A stretch of DNA of 64,000 nt from Paramecium pentaurelia (lineage: Eukaryota > Ciliophora > Oligohymenophorea > Peniculida > Parameciidae): positions 67,327 through 131,326 of the forward strand of contig CAJJDO010000114.1 of assembly GCA_905183005.1 (NCBI GenBank), written 5' to 3'. Below, one piece after another: positions 11,990-25,200 of the stretch (position 1 is the stretch's first letter; each line of letters opens with the position of its first letter). Made by a program: the position numbers and the translations under genes. A model generated the notes under the pieces. The model saw only the letters and a program-made list of their open reading frames with translations, was not told where the DNA came from and made no database searches.

Positions 11990-13985
11990 ATGTCTAACCA
12001 CCGTAATCTGAAAGATTTATTTCCAACTAAACTTAATTTAATTAAGCCCAAGCCTGTAAGATAATAATTATAATAAGGAATTATAAAATGATCGTTCTAA
12101 ACAAATTAATAAATCTCCATTAGGATTAAGTTAATTTGCAAGTTTCTTCTAAATAGCTTAAAAAACTACTAAAAATAGATAAACACCTTCTTCTTAGAGA
12201 AGTGTAACTCCTACCAAAGTTAAAATCATTTAATTGAATATGCAAAAATAAAATGAATCACATTTACAAATTTAATCAAAGCATTTAAGGAATTAGAGTG
12301 CAACAAATATTAATAGTAGTAGAAACAATTCATTTCATAAAGGAAAGTAGGAGTATTTAAATAATGCAAGTTCTCGTGGTTCAATGTTTGCATTATCTAA
12401 ATTAATGTCATAACATAATTAATAAGATTCTTAAATACAATCACAGAATCGATCTAAAGATCAATCACCTATTAAACCAGCTATTTTTGAGAATCTAGAT
12501 ATTATAAATAGAAACACTGTTAGAAAGAATTCTAGATCTCCAAATACTACAACAAAAATTATATCTCCTTTTCTATATCCTAAATTTTCCAGTGCTCATT
12601 AAATTTAACCACAAGATAACTTTATCAATTATTAAAACAGTCTAGTTAAAGAAAATAAGCCAATTGAAAAAGGATCTCAAATCATAAATGAAGTTCCTTA
12701 AATTCATAAATAAGAATTCTTAATGCCTAGTTAATTTAAATACTCTAAAGGTTTTGAAAATCTATTGAATTCAATGATGAAACATTAACATAATTCTAGA
12801 TATGAGAATTCTAAGAGCATAGTCAAATAACAAGAAAGACAATAATCAAGTGATGATGATGAAGAAACTTTAATGGTAGATTGCAATATTCAAGTGAACA
12901 AGAATAGTTTTCAATTTCATTATGTAATTGGAAAGGGTGGATTTGGAAAGGTTTGGAAAGTTGAAATAAAGAAATCTAGACAATTATATGCTATGAAGGA
13001 AATGTCAAAAGCAAAAGTAATAGCCAAAAGAAGTGTTAATTCAGTAATGAATGAAAGAAATCTATTGGCTTAATTTAAACATCCCTTTTTAATTAATATG
13101 AATTATTGTTTTCAAGATAGAGACAATTTATATTTGGTTATGGATTTATTAACAGGAGGAGATTTAAGATATCATATAGGGAAAATGAGAAGATTTAAAG
13201 AACACTAAACTAAATTCTTTGTAGCTTGTGTTTTATTATCATTAGAATATTTACACAACAATAACATAATACATAGAGATCTTAAACCAGAAAATTTAGT
13301 TTTGGATAAATATGGATATGTTAGATTAACAGATCTAGGAATTGCAAGAATCTGGAAACCTGAAAATTCATAAGATACAAGTGGCACTCCTGGATATATG
13401 GGTATAAGATTTATATTAAATATTTTAAGCTCCTGAAGTAATGTGTAGATAGAATCATACAATAGCAGTAGATTACTTTGCTCTTGGGATCATGGGTTAT
13501 GAATTTATGTTAGGAAGAAGACCTTATAATGGAAGGTCAAGATAAGAAATTAGAGATCAAATCCTCACAAGATAAGTTTAGATTAAAAAATCTGAAGTTC
13601 CAAATGATTGGTCATTTGAAGGTGCTGATTTTATAAACAAATTAATATAAAGAAAACCAATTAATAGACTTGGTTTTAAAGGACCAGATGAAGTGAAAAA
13701 TCATCCTTGGCTTAGAAACTTTCCTTGGTAAAAACTCTTAAATAAAGAAATCTAATCTCCATATATTCCAACTGTATAAATATTATTTTTATTTAGGAAA
13801 TTGATGACAATATTGAATATTTAAATTAAATTAGTGAGGATAACGAAAGTCAGGATGATTTGATCAGAGAAAATAAACTCTTATTAAAGAAAAACTCAGT
13901 TTAGAATCTATTTAATGGCTATAGTTATGAAAAAAATCTCTCAAAAAATACAAAAAGCACTTCTAGCACACTTTTTTTAGGATGA
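11990..13985 (+). CDS. AGC-type Ser/Thr kinase, STK32(YANK)-like
   Basis: 640-residue protein kinase. Three introns: 12056-12077 (22), 13402-13429 (28) and 13774-13796 (23); summed exons give 641 codons with TGA 13983-13985. Residues 1-300 are a disordered Ser/Asn/Gln-rich leader. The kinase domain starts at about residue 305 with the glycine loop GKGGFGKVWKV. Then come the VAIK-type lysine in YAMKEM, the HRDLKPENL catalytic loop (about 420), TDLGIAR in place of TDFG, and GTPGYMAPEV, whose APE alanine is completed across intron 2. The C-lobe blocks VDYFALGIMGYEFMLGRRPY and HPWLRNFPW are typical of STK32-like kinases of ciliates. A short acidic/polar tail follows. Cytosolic or membrane-associated; substrates unknown. 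Confidence 0.92.
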
Positions 13986-14765
13986 CTTATATATTTTATT
14001 TTTTTTTTAAACTTATGTAAAGAAGAATCTCGAATGATAATTAAATAAAATTATAAATTAATAAAAAAATTTGTAAGAAATACAAAATATATTATATTTA
14101 TATTCTAACAATTACTTGTCTATAAGTAATAACCCTTCATTTAATTCTCATAATTTCTTCAGCAATTTTTTGTCTTAATTAATAATAATGAACTATTTTT
14201 GATATTCAATTCTCTTGCTAAATACTATCCATTTTTATTTCTTCAAAACTATTCAAATTTTTTATTCTATTTATCTTCAACCAATTCAGTACTAAGTCTT
14301 CATTTTTTATTCACTTTATTTAACATACTGCAAATGTAATCGATTTAATGTTAAAATTGACAAATATTCATATATTATTTTAAGATATTTTATTCAAAGT
14401 TGAATTCAATTTAATTTTTAGTGATTTTATTTAATCAATACAATATAATTTATAAACAATGACTTTGAAAATATATTATTTCAAAATAAAACTCTTATAA
14501 ATAAAGTATTTTTTTGATTAAATATAATATATAAAAATTATTTTTAGTTCGTTTCTTAAGGTATATAATTACTAATTATCTATATAATTAACAAAAATAT
14601 ACTATCATTTTTATTTCAATATTATCATAATTTAAAGAATTTTTGGTAATTATTTATAAAATAATTGAAACTTGTTTAACATTTGTGTTTGTTAAGTCTA
14701 AAATGAAATATAATATTCTTGGATGATTTTGTTTGAATATGGTTTTATAATAATCATCACAATGA
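13986..14765. other. Intergenic interval with a possible decayed fragment
   Basis: AT-rich 780-base gap between the kinase (plus) and the secreted-protein gene (minus), which converge on it. The only hint of coding is on the minus strand at about 14137-14307: a charged helical piece (LVLNWLKINRIKNLNSFEE) joined by an apparent 33-base GTATTT...AATAG intron to LRQKIAEEIMRIK and a TGA. No start codon can be linked to it, so it may be a remnant or a chance frame. Nothing else was recognised. Confidence 0.35.
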
Positions 14766-15111
14766 TCAGTTTCTTCTGTTGAAAAATCTCATAATTGATT
14801 CCAAACTAGCACAGTGGTCTCTCATGCAAGCAGCAAATGCAGAAGCAACTTCATCATTAGCAGTGCAAGAAACAAACTAAGTAATTAAAATTAAAATTTA
14901 CATCATCTAATTTTATAGCATCTCCGTGTTCTTTATCACAACTTTCCAAGGTTTGGGTACATTATTCATTAAAGACACATTCAAATGCTTAATCCATACA
15001 ATTATCCTATAGACATTAAGCCATTGGATCTGTTTATCCTTCCTCTTATTTGTGATGCTTTCTAGCTGTGATACAAAGGATGAGTAATGCAATTGCCAAA
15101 ATTTTTTACAT
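14766..15111 (-). CDS. Small secreted eight-cysteine protein, 106 aa
   Basis: Starts at the minus-strand ATG 15111 with a clear signal peptide (MQKILAIALLILCITA). The mature part is short and acidic with eight cysteines spaced CxxxxxC, C, C, C, then C, C, C, enough for four disulfides. A 25-base intron at 14877-14901 (GTAAAT...CTTAG) is required; exons of 70 and 37 codons end at TGA 14766-14768. The family was not recognised, but the layout (signal, Cys-rich helical blocks such as CMDQAFECVFNEQC and AFAACMRDHCASLES, no membrane helix) suggests a secreted or vesicle-stored protein. It could belong to a lineage-specific ciliate family. Confidence 0.85.
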
Positions 15112-15872
15112 TTTTATTTATTAATATTAGATTGAATAACTGTGACTTTTATATGACAAAAAAGATATGTTATAATTTAAATTGTAATATTTAATCAATA
15201 AAATATAGAAAAATACTTTTATAATGAAAATTTTTGAGATGATCTAACTGAAATTATTATAATATAATTCAGATTAAATAAAATGATTAAGTCAAATTTT
15301 AATAATCGTACAACAATATTTAATATATTGGCTAGCTTGTAAATATTTATATAACCAAATATATCTCCTTATAAATAATCCTTTTTTATAATAAAAATTA
15401 GTTCGTTTTTATATAGTTGCAATTAACAATTCTATTTTATTTTCTTTCAATTAGAGTAATATAATAGATATTATTAATATAACTTATTAGCAGTTCTAGA
15501 TAATATTATTTTAATAATTGTAATATGAATAATGAACATTATGTTTAACATATGTTAATAAAGAAATTTTGATTAATTATGAATAATAAAAAAAATGACA
15601 ACATATTTTAAAAAATACCCAATATATTTATTTTGCATTAATAAAGAATAGATAATAAATTTATTATTGTCCAAATCTCAAATATTAATTAATAATATTA
15701 TAGTAAATATGATAGAAGAGGCTATTTAATATATTTAATGTTAATCAAAAATTATATCATCATTTTAGAATAGTTTAAATAAAAAAAGTAACAAGGGATG
15801 CAATTATTCTAAAATTGATTATCAAAATATTCCATATAAATTGATAAATAATAATTATTTAACTTAATATTA
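15112..15872. other. Intergenic, nothing recognised (761 bp)
   Basis: Very AT-rich stretch between two minus-strand genes. It must contain the promoter of the gene starting at 15111. A plus-strand open frame (15709-15963, 84 codons) starts here but runs antisense into the 3' end of the kelch gene and has no motif or intron, so it is not called. Confidence 0.5.
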
Positions 15873-17461
15873 TCAAATTTTTGTTAAATCTAAAGAATAG
15901 ATATCATTAAAGGACATTTAATGTCTATCTCCTCCAAAAATTATAAGTTAAGATTGATAAATTGTAAATGAATGTCCATCTCTAGCACAAGGCTTCTTTC
16001 CAATAATTTAATTTTACATTGATTGAAGTGGCTGGAGAAATCTTATTAAATATTATAGAAAATTTACTTTGAAACTAAAGGTTTTCCAAATTCAGTTAAT
16101 TTTCCCTATCTAATTTTTAAGTCAGCTTTTGGATTGCCAACTAAAAATAAAGAGTTTCTCATTTTTTCAGAAGTAGGTGAATTATCTCTAAATTATAATT
16201 TTTAACCTTCATCAACCTCAAAAATCTTTAATAATGCCATTTTTTTTTATTAAATTTCTTTTCTTTTTTTTTCATCAAGTGTTTTTTAATTAGATTAAGC
16301 TTATGATAAATTTCTAGTTGGCGACTCCAAACTGTCTTCAGATTAATCTGGTTTTTTAAGTGGAGAGAGAGTTGTTCTTTTAATTGTTTTTCTAATACTA
16401 CCAGTTCTAGTTGATTTTCTAAATTATCTTCTTGAATGTTAAAGATCTTATTTATTATCTTTAGTAGGAGATAATAATTATTTATCTTTTCTTCTTGCAC
16501 TATCTTCATCAACACTAATCCATTCCATTTTCTTAAGATTAAATACAAATAAATCATCTAATTCCCAAGTTATATCATGTATTCCACCAAAGATTATAAT
16601 TTTATCATCATGAACAAGCATAACATGACCTGATCTAACTCTTGGTAATATATTGGAACTAACAGGAATGTAAGTCCATACTTAGAAATCGAATTTCCAT
16701 AAATCATTAAATCTCTAATGTCCATTAGATCCTCCAAACATATAAAGAATGTTCTTATGTATAGCTATGCCTGATCCATCTCTAGGAGTAGGAGCAGTGC
16801 TATTTTATGGTTAGATCCTTTGCCATGTATTAGAAGCAAACTCATATTTATATACATAGTTAGAGTGTAAACCTACTGTTCCTCCAAAAAAGCCTCCAAA
16901 TACAATCCAATTATCATTATGGATAATAGCTGTATGATTATCTATTTCTGGAGGATAAGATTGATTAATTTTGCACTTAATCCAAGTGTGGGAATTGAGA
17001 TCAAAGTACCACATAGAATTAGTGGAAACAGATTAGTGTATTTGACCACCAAAAATGTAGATTCTATCCATGTAAGTGCACATTTGATGACGAGTTCTTG
17101 GTCCTGGGTTTTCTTTGTAAGACAACTTTTCCCATTGGTAACTCAAACTCTTTAGATTCATACGATAGAATTCATCCATTATTCCTAATTGAACTTAATA
17201 TCCTCCATATAAATAAAGACTATATAAATACTGAAAATTATACAAATCATTATGAATTGTTATACTTGTATAAGCTCTATGGTTGATATTCTTACCATCT
17301 ACTTTGAGTTCTGACCATTTTGGATCTTGATTCTCCACATTTACAGTTTTTACAGGTTATATGTACTTGTATTCTTGTTCTTGTTATTGCTCTTGTCTAC
17401 TTGGAATCAGACTAATACGTTTCACTTCTTTAGTATCCTTATTTGACCGATTTGATAACAT
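15873..17461 (-). CDS. Kelch-repeat beta-propeller protein, 512 aa
   Basis: Minus-strand start at ATG 17461. Repeated kelch signatures are visible: YLYGGYQVQ, RHQMCTYMDRIYIFGGQ, NWIVFGGFFGG, PRDGSGIAIHKNILYMFGGS, RSGHVMLVHDDKIIIFGG, then a Lys/Ser-rich spacer of about 150 residues and a last kelch blade, ARDGHSFTIYQSQLIIFGG, at the C-terminus that could close the propeller. Introns: 17220-17243 (24 bases, in frame and stop-free, accepted because removal restores a canonical blade) and 16042-16067 (26 bases, required for frame). Exons sum to 513 codons with TGA at 15873-15875. Kelch propellers are protein-interaction scaffolds, often with cytoskeletal partners; the partner here is unknown. It starts 22 bases from the divergent MORN gene. 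Confidence 0.9.
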
Positions 17462-17483
17462 AATAAAAATTATAACAGTCAAA
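17462..17483. promoter_or_regulatory. 22-bp space between divergent start codons
   Basis: Only 22 bases separate the ATG of the kelch gene (minus, 17461) from the ATG of the MORN gene (plus, 17484). Any shared promoter or 5' leader must be extremely short or overlap coding sequence. The starts are inferred from frames and, for the MORN gene, from the myristoylation consensus. Confidence 0.5.
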
Positions 17484-18458
17484 ATGGGAAATTGTGCTAC
17501 CTGTGATGATCCAAATCAATATGAATCTCGTAATGAACTCAAACCATCCAAAAAAGTACCTGATAATTAAGAAAACTTAAGTGTCAAACCAAAATTATAG
17601 CAATCCTCTCAATTAATTTAACATATTAGATCTGATCTAAAAAAACTTAGTTCTATACCTGATTTCTCTAATTCATTAACTTAAGAAGCATTAAATAGGG
17701 TTGGTCCTTATGAATATGAAGATCCAAATGAGGATATATTTACTCTACCTTATTCTGGAGTATTGGAAATTGAAACTAATGTGTACTATGAAGGATAATG
17801 GAAGAATGGAATGAGACAAGGAAGAGGAAAATAGCATTGGGCTGATGGTTCTATATATGAAGGTTATTTTGCATCTGATATGGCTAACGGAAAAGGTAGA
17901 TTGATTCATGCTGATGGAGATGTATATATTGGAGAATGGCTTAATGATAAAGCTCATGGCAAAGGAACTTATTATCATAAAGATGGAGCATCATATGTAG
18001 GAGAGTGGTATGAAGATAAATAACATGGTTTTGGAGTTGAAAAATGGGTTGATGGAGCAATGTATGAAGGTGATTATGATATGGGTTTAAAACATGGAAT
18101 TGGTACATTTACTTGGAGTGATGGTAGTACTTATACTGGAGAATTTGCTTTTAATAATATTCATGGAAAAGGTGTTTATAAATGGGCAGATTTTAGAGAG
18201 TATACTGGAGATTGGAAAGACAATAAAATGGATGGAAATGGTATTTTTACATGGAAGGATGGTAGAAAATATAAAGGATAATATTTTGATGATAAGAAAC
18301 ATGGTTTTGGAGAATTTTTTTGGCCAGATGGAAGGATGTATAAAGGTTTTTGGAAAGATGGATAATAACATGGTAAAGGAGTATATAGAGGTAGTAATGG
18401 TGTTGAAAGAGAAGGAGAATGGGAAGATGGAAAAAAGATAAGATGGTTAGATGAATGA
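17484..18458 (+). CDS. MORN-repeat protein with N-myristoylation signal
   Basis: Intronless, 324 residues, TGA 18456-18458. I chose ATG 17484 because it gives MGNCATCDD, a strong N-myristoylation consensus with nearby cysteines for palmitoylation; an upstream in-frame ATG (17361) would lie antisense inside the kelch gene. From about residue 95 there are around ten tandem MORN units (YxGxWxxGxxxGxGxxxxxDG), for example YYEGQWKNGMRQGRGK and YTGDWKDNKMDGNGIF. MORN arrays bind membranes or act as scaffolds; in ciliates and relatives they occur in cortical and ciliary structures. The lipidated start suggests plasma-membrane or ciliary-membrane anchoring. Confidence 0.94.
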
Positions 18459-18648
18459 AATAATAATATATTTGAGATTTCTTTTCATTAAATATTGTAC
18501 TTTTCTGATCAGACTATATAATTCATTAAGGAGTTAAGAGAATTCTAAAGGGTTTTTGAATAGCACAACTTTATTATGATAAGATGATTAAATTGAATAT
18601 TGTTCATTTATTTAATGAAAAATAATATAATTTATTAAATTATTTGTG

Positions 18649-19251
18649 ATGGGAGACGATGAGATAAGAATGGATAATATTGAAAATTTAACAGAAGAAT
18701 AGTTAAAGATACTTGAATAAAGATATAAAGAGTAATATTTACCAAATTATCGTTTGTATTTACTTGTCCCTTTCAATTTGGTTACTGCAGGATTCACTAT
18801 GTATTATACAATACATTTCAAATATTATTCAAAAAAGTTATTTTCACCTAAAAAATTTGGTTTTAGAGAAGTAATTAAATATGGCACAATTCAATCAATT
18901 GTTTTTACATCATTTTATATTTTAGGGACTGCAGCAATAACAGGTATTTGAATTGAAATATGAATCTTAGGACTATATAATCCTATTGAGTATATGAGAG
19001 GTTTAGCAAAAATAAAAGGTAAGTAAATAGATACAGCTTTGAAATTTGATCCAAATTTCTAGAAACATTTTCTATTTAATTTATTAGATTATTTTGGAGT
19101 TAGTGATAAAGTTGTAAATGAAGTGAAGTAATTATAAATATATAACATTCATAGAGATGAATTATTAACTTAAAAGAATTAATTAGAATCTAAGAATTAT
19201 TTTAGTAAGGAAACATCAAAACTATTGAATTAAGATCTTGATAATAAATGA
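18649..19251 (+). CDS. Small membrane protein with two helices, 191 aa
   Basis: Unrecognised. The acidic N-terminus is followed by two hydrophobic segments (about LYLLVPFNLVTAGFTMYYTI and IVFTSFYILGTAAITG), then a soluble helical C-terminal half. A 27-base intron at 18944-18970 (GTATTT...CTTAG) is in frame but contains TGA, so it must be spliced; the second exon ends at TGA 19249-19251. Two short helices followed by a matrix-like tail are reminiscent of mitochondrial inner-membrane proteins, but no targeting sequence is certain. It converges with the CFAP47-like gene, with 32 bases between their stops. Confidence 0.75.
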
Positions 19252-19283
19252 TATAAAAATATAAAAATATATATGTAGATATT

Positions 19284-22200
19284 TCATTTCTTAATAAAAG
19301 AAGCTTCTAAAAACATCTATTTTTTAGATGCAGGTGGAGTAAGTTATCTAGCTTTTTTGATATTCTCAACAACATAATTTTTGGATTAATCAATAATACT
19401 TGATTATTAAATTTAGGATATAGATTAATGATTATCTATATTAGATTATTTAATTTATGGAGGTATATATTTTGGAAGAATGCCTTTAATCAAATAAGAC
19501 CTATATTATAATTATATTTAGTACCAATACATATCTTCAGTTTAAATGACTAACTTTCCTTTTCTAACTTTACCATATTCTATTGGAGTAAATGAAATAA
19601 CAAAAGTTGTTCCCTCTCTTCCATATGGTTCAAGATCACCAATTTTTGGTATGACTGAAAATTCAGCATCAGATTCAGGAGTAAATCCAGCATAGAATTT
19701 AGCATATCCTTTAGTTTTATTAGTTAATTTGAAGGATACACTAGCAGTTTTATTTAATGGTGAACTAATTATGATGACATCATCTTCATCAGGTTAAGTA
19801 GCTTCTAAGATTATCTTATATCTATTAAATCATAATATAATAAGGATACTTCCATCTGCCTCCACTTTGTCTGAGAACAATAAATTCAAGGCTAGCTTTA
19901 AATGGTTTCATTGGTTGAAATCTAACTGTAAAATGAAGATTCTCATGAGGAGAATTTAAATAATTTTTTGTACATTTAACACTAAAGCATTTGTTAATCA
20001 TTTATTATAAATCTACTGGAATGTTTGCTAACTCATAATCAAATTTATCATCAGATTATAAACTTTAAGCAATTCCTTAAAGACCAATTTTTATTTCATC
20101 TTCCCATTTCTCTCTACACTTGGCTTTAAAATGAAATAATGTTTAATTAGAAACACTTTCTGTTACACCTTTAATGGGAAAATTCCATGAAATCTTTTCA
20201 TTCATTTAAATAATAATTTCAGCATAATAACATGTTATTTCTCTGGGAACAAATGAAAAAGGAATTTATAAAACATTCATACCTGGAATAAGGATTTTAT
20301 CACTTTTGGTAGTAAGTAATTTAAAAACCTCTTTATTATGTCCTTCTGCTTCTAATTCAATTTTTACAGTAATTGGATCTTTGAAAGGATTCTTAAAGTG
20401 TACAACAGAACTATAATCTTTATTCAATCCTATACTAACAGTAGTAGCTGGAAATTTAGTTGGAGGTAGACCATTACCAAATACTAAATAATGCCATTTA
20501 CCAATAGGAGATGAAAAGATAATTTCTGATTATTCAATTTAATCAAGTGAAGATGGAGTATATCTAATATTAACTTTTAAAATGTCATATGGTTAAATAA
20601 CTAATTCATCTGGAAATATATCAAAATTAGTAGAATTAGATATTCTTTACTATAAAGTAATCTTTTAATCTGATGGATTTTCTAATATAACAGTTTATGA
20701 TTCTACTTTTCCTAGAGATGCTTTAAGTACATTTAATTTGATTAATGGTTATTCTTCACAAGTGAGTATAAATTCATACCAAATTTCACCTAATTAACGA
20801 TTTATAAATGCAACACTACCTCTCCATCTTCCAACTTTAAGAGGTGCAAAAGTTAATTCATAATTTCCTTCTTTATTTGCTCCAATAGCAAATTAATCTT
20901 CACCTACTAATCCATCTCCATTTATTACAGCTTCATATATAGCTGTTTCAGATAATGGATTAATAAGTGTTAATTGCATAACTGTTGCTTATCTAATTAA
21001 ACAAGATAATTCTAAAGTCTAAACTGATTTTGGTGATTCAGTATTCATAAATACAGTATACCATAAATATCTTCCATTTTCTTCTGTAAATGTTATTGAT
21101 CCAGTATATTATCCTGATAATACAGGTTATACTGTTAATTAATATATTTATTTCTTTCCTGGTTAAACAGTAATTGTTTAGGGTCCTGAAGCATAAATTA
21201 AATCAGTTTCTACTTTGTAAGTAATTACATTTTCTGAATTATTTTTTATTTCTATATCTCTCTTCATTTATTTTCTAGCTTAACAATTAAGTATGATATG
21301 TTCTTCAGCAACTGGTTCTTCTCCAATACCAACTAAATCATATTCAAATACATCATTTGTTAATGGATTACTAAGTATTAACTTTGCTTCACATGATGAA
21401 ATCCATTAAGGATTAAATGTAATAGGAAATAAACCAGTAGATTTCTTTTTAACTTAAAAGTCTTTATTTGGACATTAAAATAGACTATCTTAAGTTTGAA
21501 TAATCTACACTTTAATACTCCAATCTTTATCTGAATTGTTCACAATTGGAATTTCTTAAATTACTTATTATCTAGCTGGTACTCTGAATTCTAAAGTTGC
21601 TTTAACAACTTTTGGTAATACTTATGCTGATAATTTGTATCTTCTTATATCGAATTTATTTTTAAGTGTCAATATAACACTAAAATCTTTTGTGGCATTT
21701 TTAAAAGCATAAGTAATAGGCAATTTACCATCAGTATTACGATCAACTTATTTTTTATTTCCATCATTTACTGTTAATATTTATGGAACTTATAGATATT
21801 AGGTTTAAGGAAATACTTCTAATTCAAATGTAATTTAATCTATATTGCTACCTGGAAATACTAATTTATTCTAAGTATTAGTTTTATCTAAACCTGTTTA
21901 TTTATTCTTTTATTTTAATTACATAATTTATTAGATTTATTGTCTTGCACGAATTATATTTTCATTCTTGAAAGGAATTTAATAAGGTATTTAAATAGTT
22001 TGATCTACATATAATGGTTTTTCAGGTTTAAATTCACCTGATAAATTAGGTAATTCTACTGTGCCTAATAAATCATGTTAAAATTCTCCTACTTATGGAT
22101 CAGTAAAAACTATTTAACATTTATGAGTATCCATTGTTAATGGTATATATTATAAAGTTAAATTTATTGTTTAATTCTTACGAATACGAACTTTCTCTTA

Positions 22201-25200
22201 TTAACAAAAGAATGCTGGAAATTCCTCTTCTTGATTTATAGTTTATATTTAATTTTGTTTTCCCTTCTTCTTTTATTATTCAACTTACTTTGTTTCATGA
22301 GTTATAATTATTAGAAATTCACCATCTTATAAAAACTTATTTGTTATTTAAATTTGAAAATCAAAGATTTCATACAATATTGAACTTACATTCCATTATT
22401 TTTCAGATTTTCTACCTGTAATACTAGATTTTAATTCAAAAACTAATGCTGCAGCTTAAATATTTGATTCTTTTTTATTTGTAAAAATCACTCTTCCAGA
22501 AACTGGTTAAGATATTCTTGATGTAAACTTAATTTTATATTAATATGGAATATCTGGTTCAATTTTAATACTCTCATCTCCTTCTAATTAAAAATCTGGA
22601 TGTCCTTCATATTTAACCCAATAACTAATTGGTTTTTGAGTAGGATTCTTAAGTTCAATGCTCTTGACTACTTCTTCACCTAAAACACAAGAAAAGAAAA
22701 TAGGTTCTTTTTAAGGAATATAATAAGGTAATGAAAAGAATAATTGAATTAGTAACATAATCATTTCTCTACATTAAGGTCTATATATATCAGTAGGTTA
22801 GATATGAGATTAAAGACCAAAATCTTATAATGCTGGCATTAATTTTTCAGTATTGTATTTATAATCATCCTCATGATTACAAGAATTACGAAGATTATTA
22901 AAAAATTTATTCATAGAAGGACCTATAAAAGTAATTAAAGTATCTGCTATTAATGTTGAATCTTTGAAATCTAAATCAAAATTCTTGATTCGTTTAGGCA
23001 TTTAATGTTGGATTTCATAACATATTTCATAAAAGTAAAGGAGTATACCTTCTGATTATGAAATCAAATTGGATCCTTCTAAATAATATTCAGGAATATT
23101 TAATTTAGTAGTAGGAATTCCAGGAAGAGTTTTAAATGCTTTAAGAGTAATACGATTTAAATAATAGATTTTGATAATTTAATAAAATAAAGCAATCCAA
23201 GCATCTTATTATAAATAATTATATTTAGTAGGATTGAGTCTCAACATATTTTCAGGAACATTTTCAAATTTATTTGGTGGTTAAACTTTCAACCATGCTA
23301 AATAATCTTAATAACTTAATAAATATTCTGATCTAATATGATTTAATAATGCTCCTTCTATTTTAAGTTATCTAATTAATTCATCATATTATTTATAAAG
23401 TGCTTCTGCTTTTTAAGATTTCTTCCAATTTGGATCAATATTTTATTTATATGAAAAATTCTATTTTCCTGTTAAGAATGTGATCAATTCAAAAATCTGT
23501 TGTCCATTAGAATTAATTATATCTTCAGGATACATATTAATACTAGTAGTAAGTACATGATAATTAAGCCATCTAATAATATATTCAGAAGCTGAATCAA
23601 ATTAATCTCTTCTAACAGGAGTATAACCTAAATTTGCAGTTCCTTTAGATGAAGTACTTGATCTTACAGATAAATTATGTTTAGGATTCTTTTCATTATC
23701 AGAATCTACATTTTCATCATCAACATAGAGTATTGGTTTCTTATCTTCAACTTCTAATTGATATCTTCCCATCCTCCATAAAAATGTTTGATTTGTAAAA
23801 ATACAATTATCTGTAGTACCAGAAATATATATTGAATATACTCTAGCTTCATCAATAAATTCTACTCTTGTTGTAAAACTTAAAGGTTTCTTATTACTAA
23901 AAATAACTTCAACTCTTAATTTACTTTTTGCAACACCTAAAGTTGTACCTTCAGGAAATTTAAGTTCTAAATTAAAATTACTGATTTCTTGAGCCCAATT
24001 GTATTTTAAGTTTAAGTTTTCGTATCCATCATTAATAATTCTAAAGTAACATCTTGATTAAATATTCAATGGAACAACTGGTAAAATGATTTCTTTTTTA
24101 TCAAATAATAATCTTGGATATGCTCCAGATCCTCCTAATGTTAATTCTACATAAGGTAAAGTTGGTGGTATTTCAGGATCAGATAATATATATAATTATA
24201 CTACTCCATTAAATATTCCAGGTCCATATGGATTAAATTTGACTCTAATTTTTTATTATTATCCACTAGGTACAATACCTTCTGAAGGTTCGATTGAAAA
24301 GATTTTCTCTGATTTTAATGAAGATACATCAATTTTCCAATGGACATCTCTTTTATCAGGATTAGATAATTTGATTTCTTCAACAGTAGGAAAACATTTA
24401 TCTGGAGATGTAATTATTTTCTTTTTGAATTCAATTGATTAAGGTTCAACTAAGAATTTAGGTTTGAGTCCTTTACAAGTAATTCTTCTTAATAAAGTTG
24501 GTAACATACCAAATCTTGCTAGAGTCAATGGAATATCAAAAGAATATTATTTAACTTCTTTAGGGGAGAAACGTAATAAAAATTATTAAGTTTTACCTCC
24601 TCCAATAGATATATTATATTATCTATATATCTTTTATTCAACTTCTATAGGTTCAGATTTTTCAGATACATCATCTAATGGATCTTCTTCTTTTGGTTCA
24701 TCATCTTCTTAATCAGGATGAACAGAATGCATAATAGTATCATCATCATCTTATGGTTTGAATTCTAAACAATCAATTCCATCAGGTGCTTTTGGATTTT
24801 CACTTTAAGATCTCAAATCCAAAACTAATTCCACATTAACAGTAGAATAATTTATAAGAGTCAAAAGCATTTGATTACTAGTACCTAAAGTAGTAACATT
24901 TCCAAAATCAAAATGATCCTATTCAATTTCAATTTTAGGTATAATTGCTTAAGCTGAGAAAGGAACAATCAATAATTTACCACCTCTAATTTAAATTACA
25001 ATATCCCCTTTAATTATTTTCTCTTCTTTACTAAAGAATTTAACTTGAATATCTTTAGTTTCATCTGAATGAATTCTACCTTTCATAGGCATGACCTCAA
25101 TACAATCTATTTATGATTTTATTGCAAATACTGCTGTTGATTTAGAATGATTCTTTACACTTATTATTTTAGTATCAGGTTTACATACAATAACATCTTT

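Noticed and set aside
15709..15963. Plus-strand open frame of 84 codons beginning upstream of, and overlapping, the kelch gene 3' end
   Set aside because: It is antisense to a genuine kelch blade, has no intron or motif, and is of chance length when only TGA stops translation.
17361..17483. Upstream in-frame start for the MORN gene
   Set aside because: It would be antisense to kelch coding sequence and would destroy the MGNC myristoylation start.
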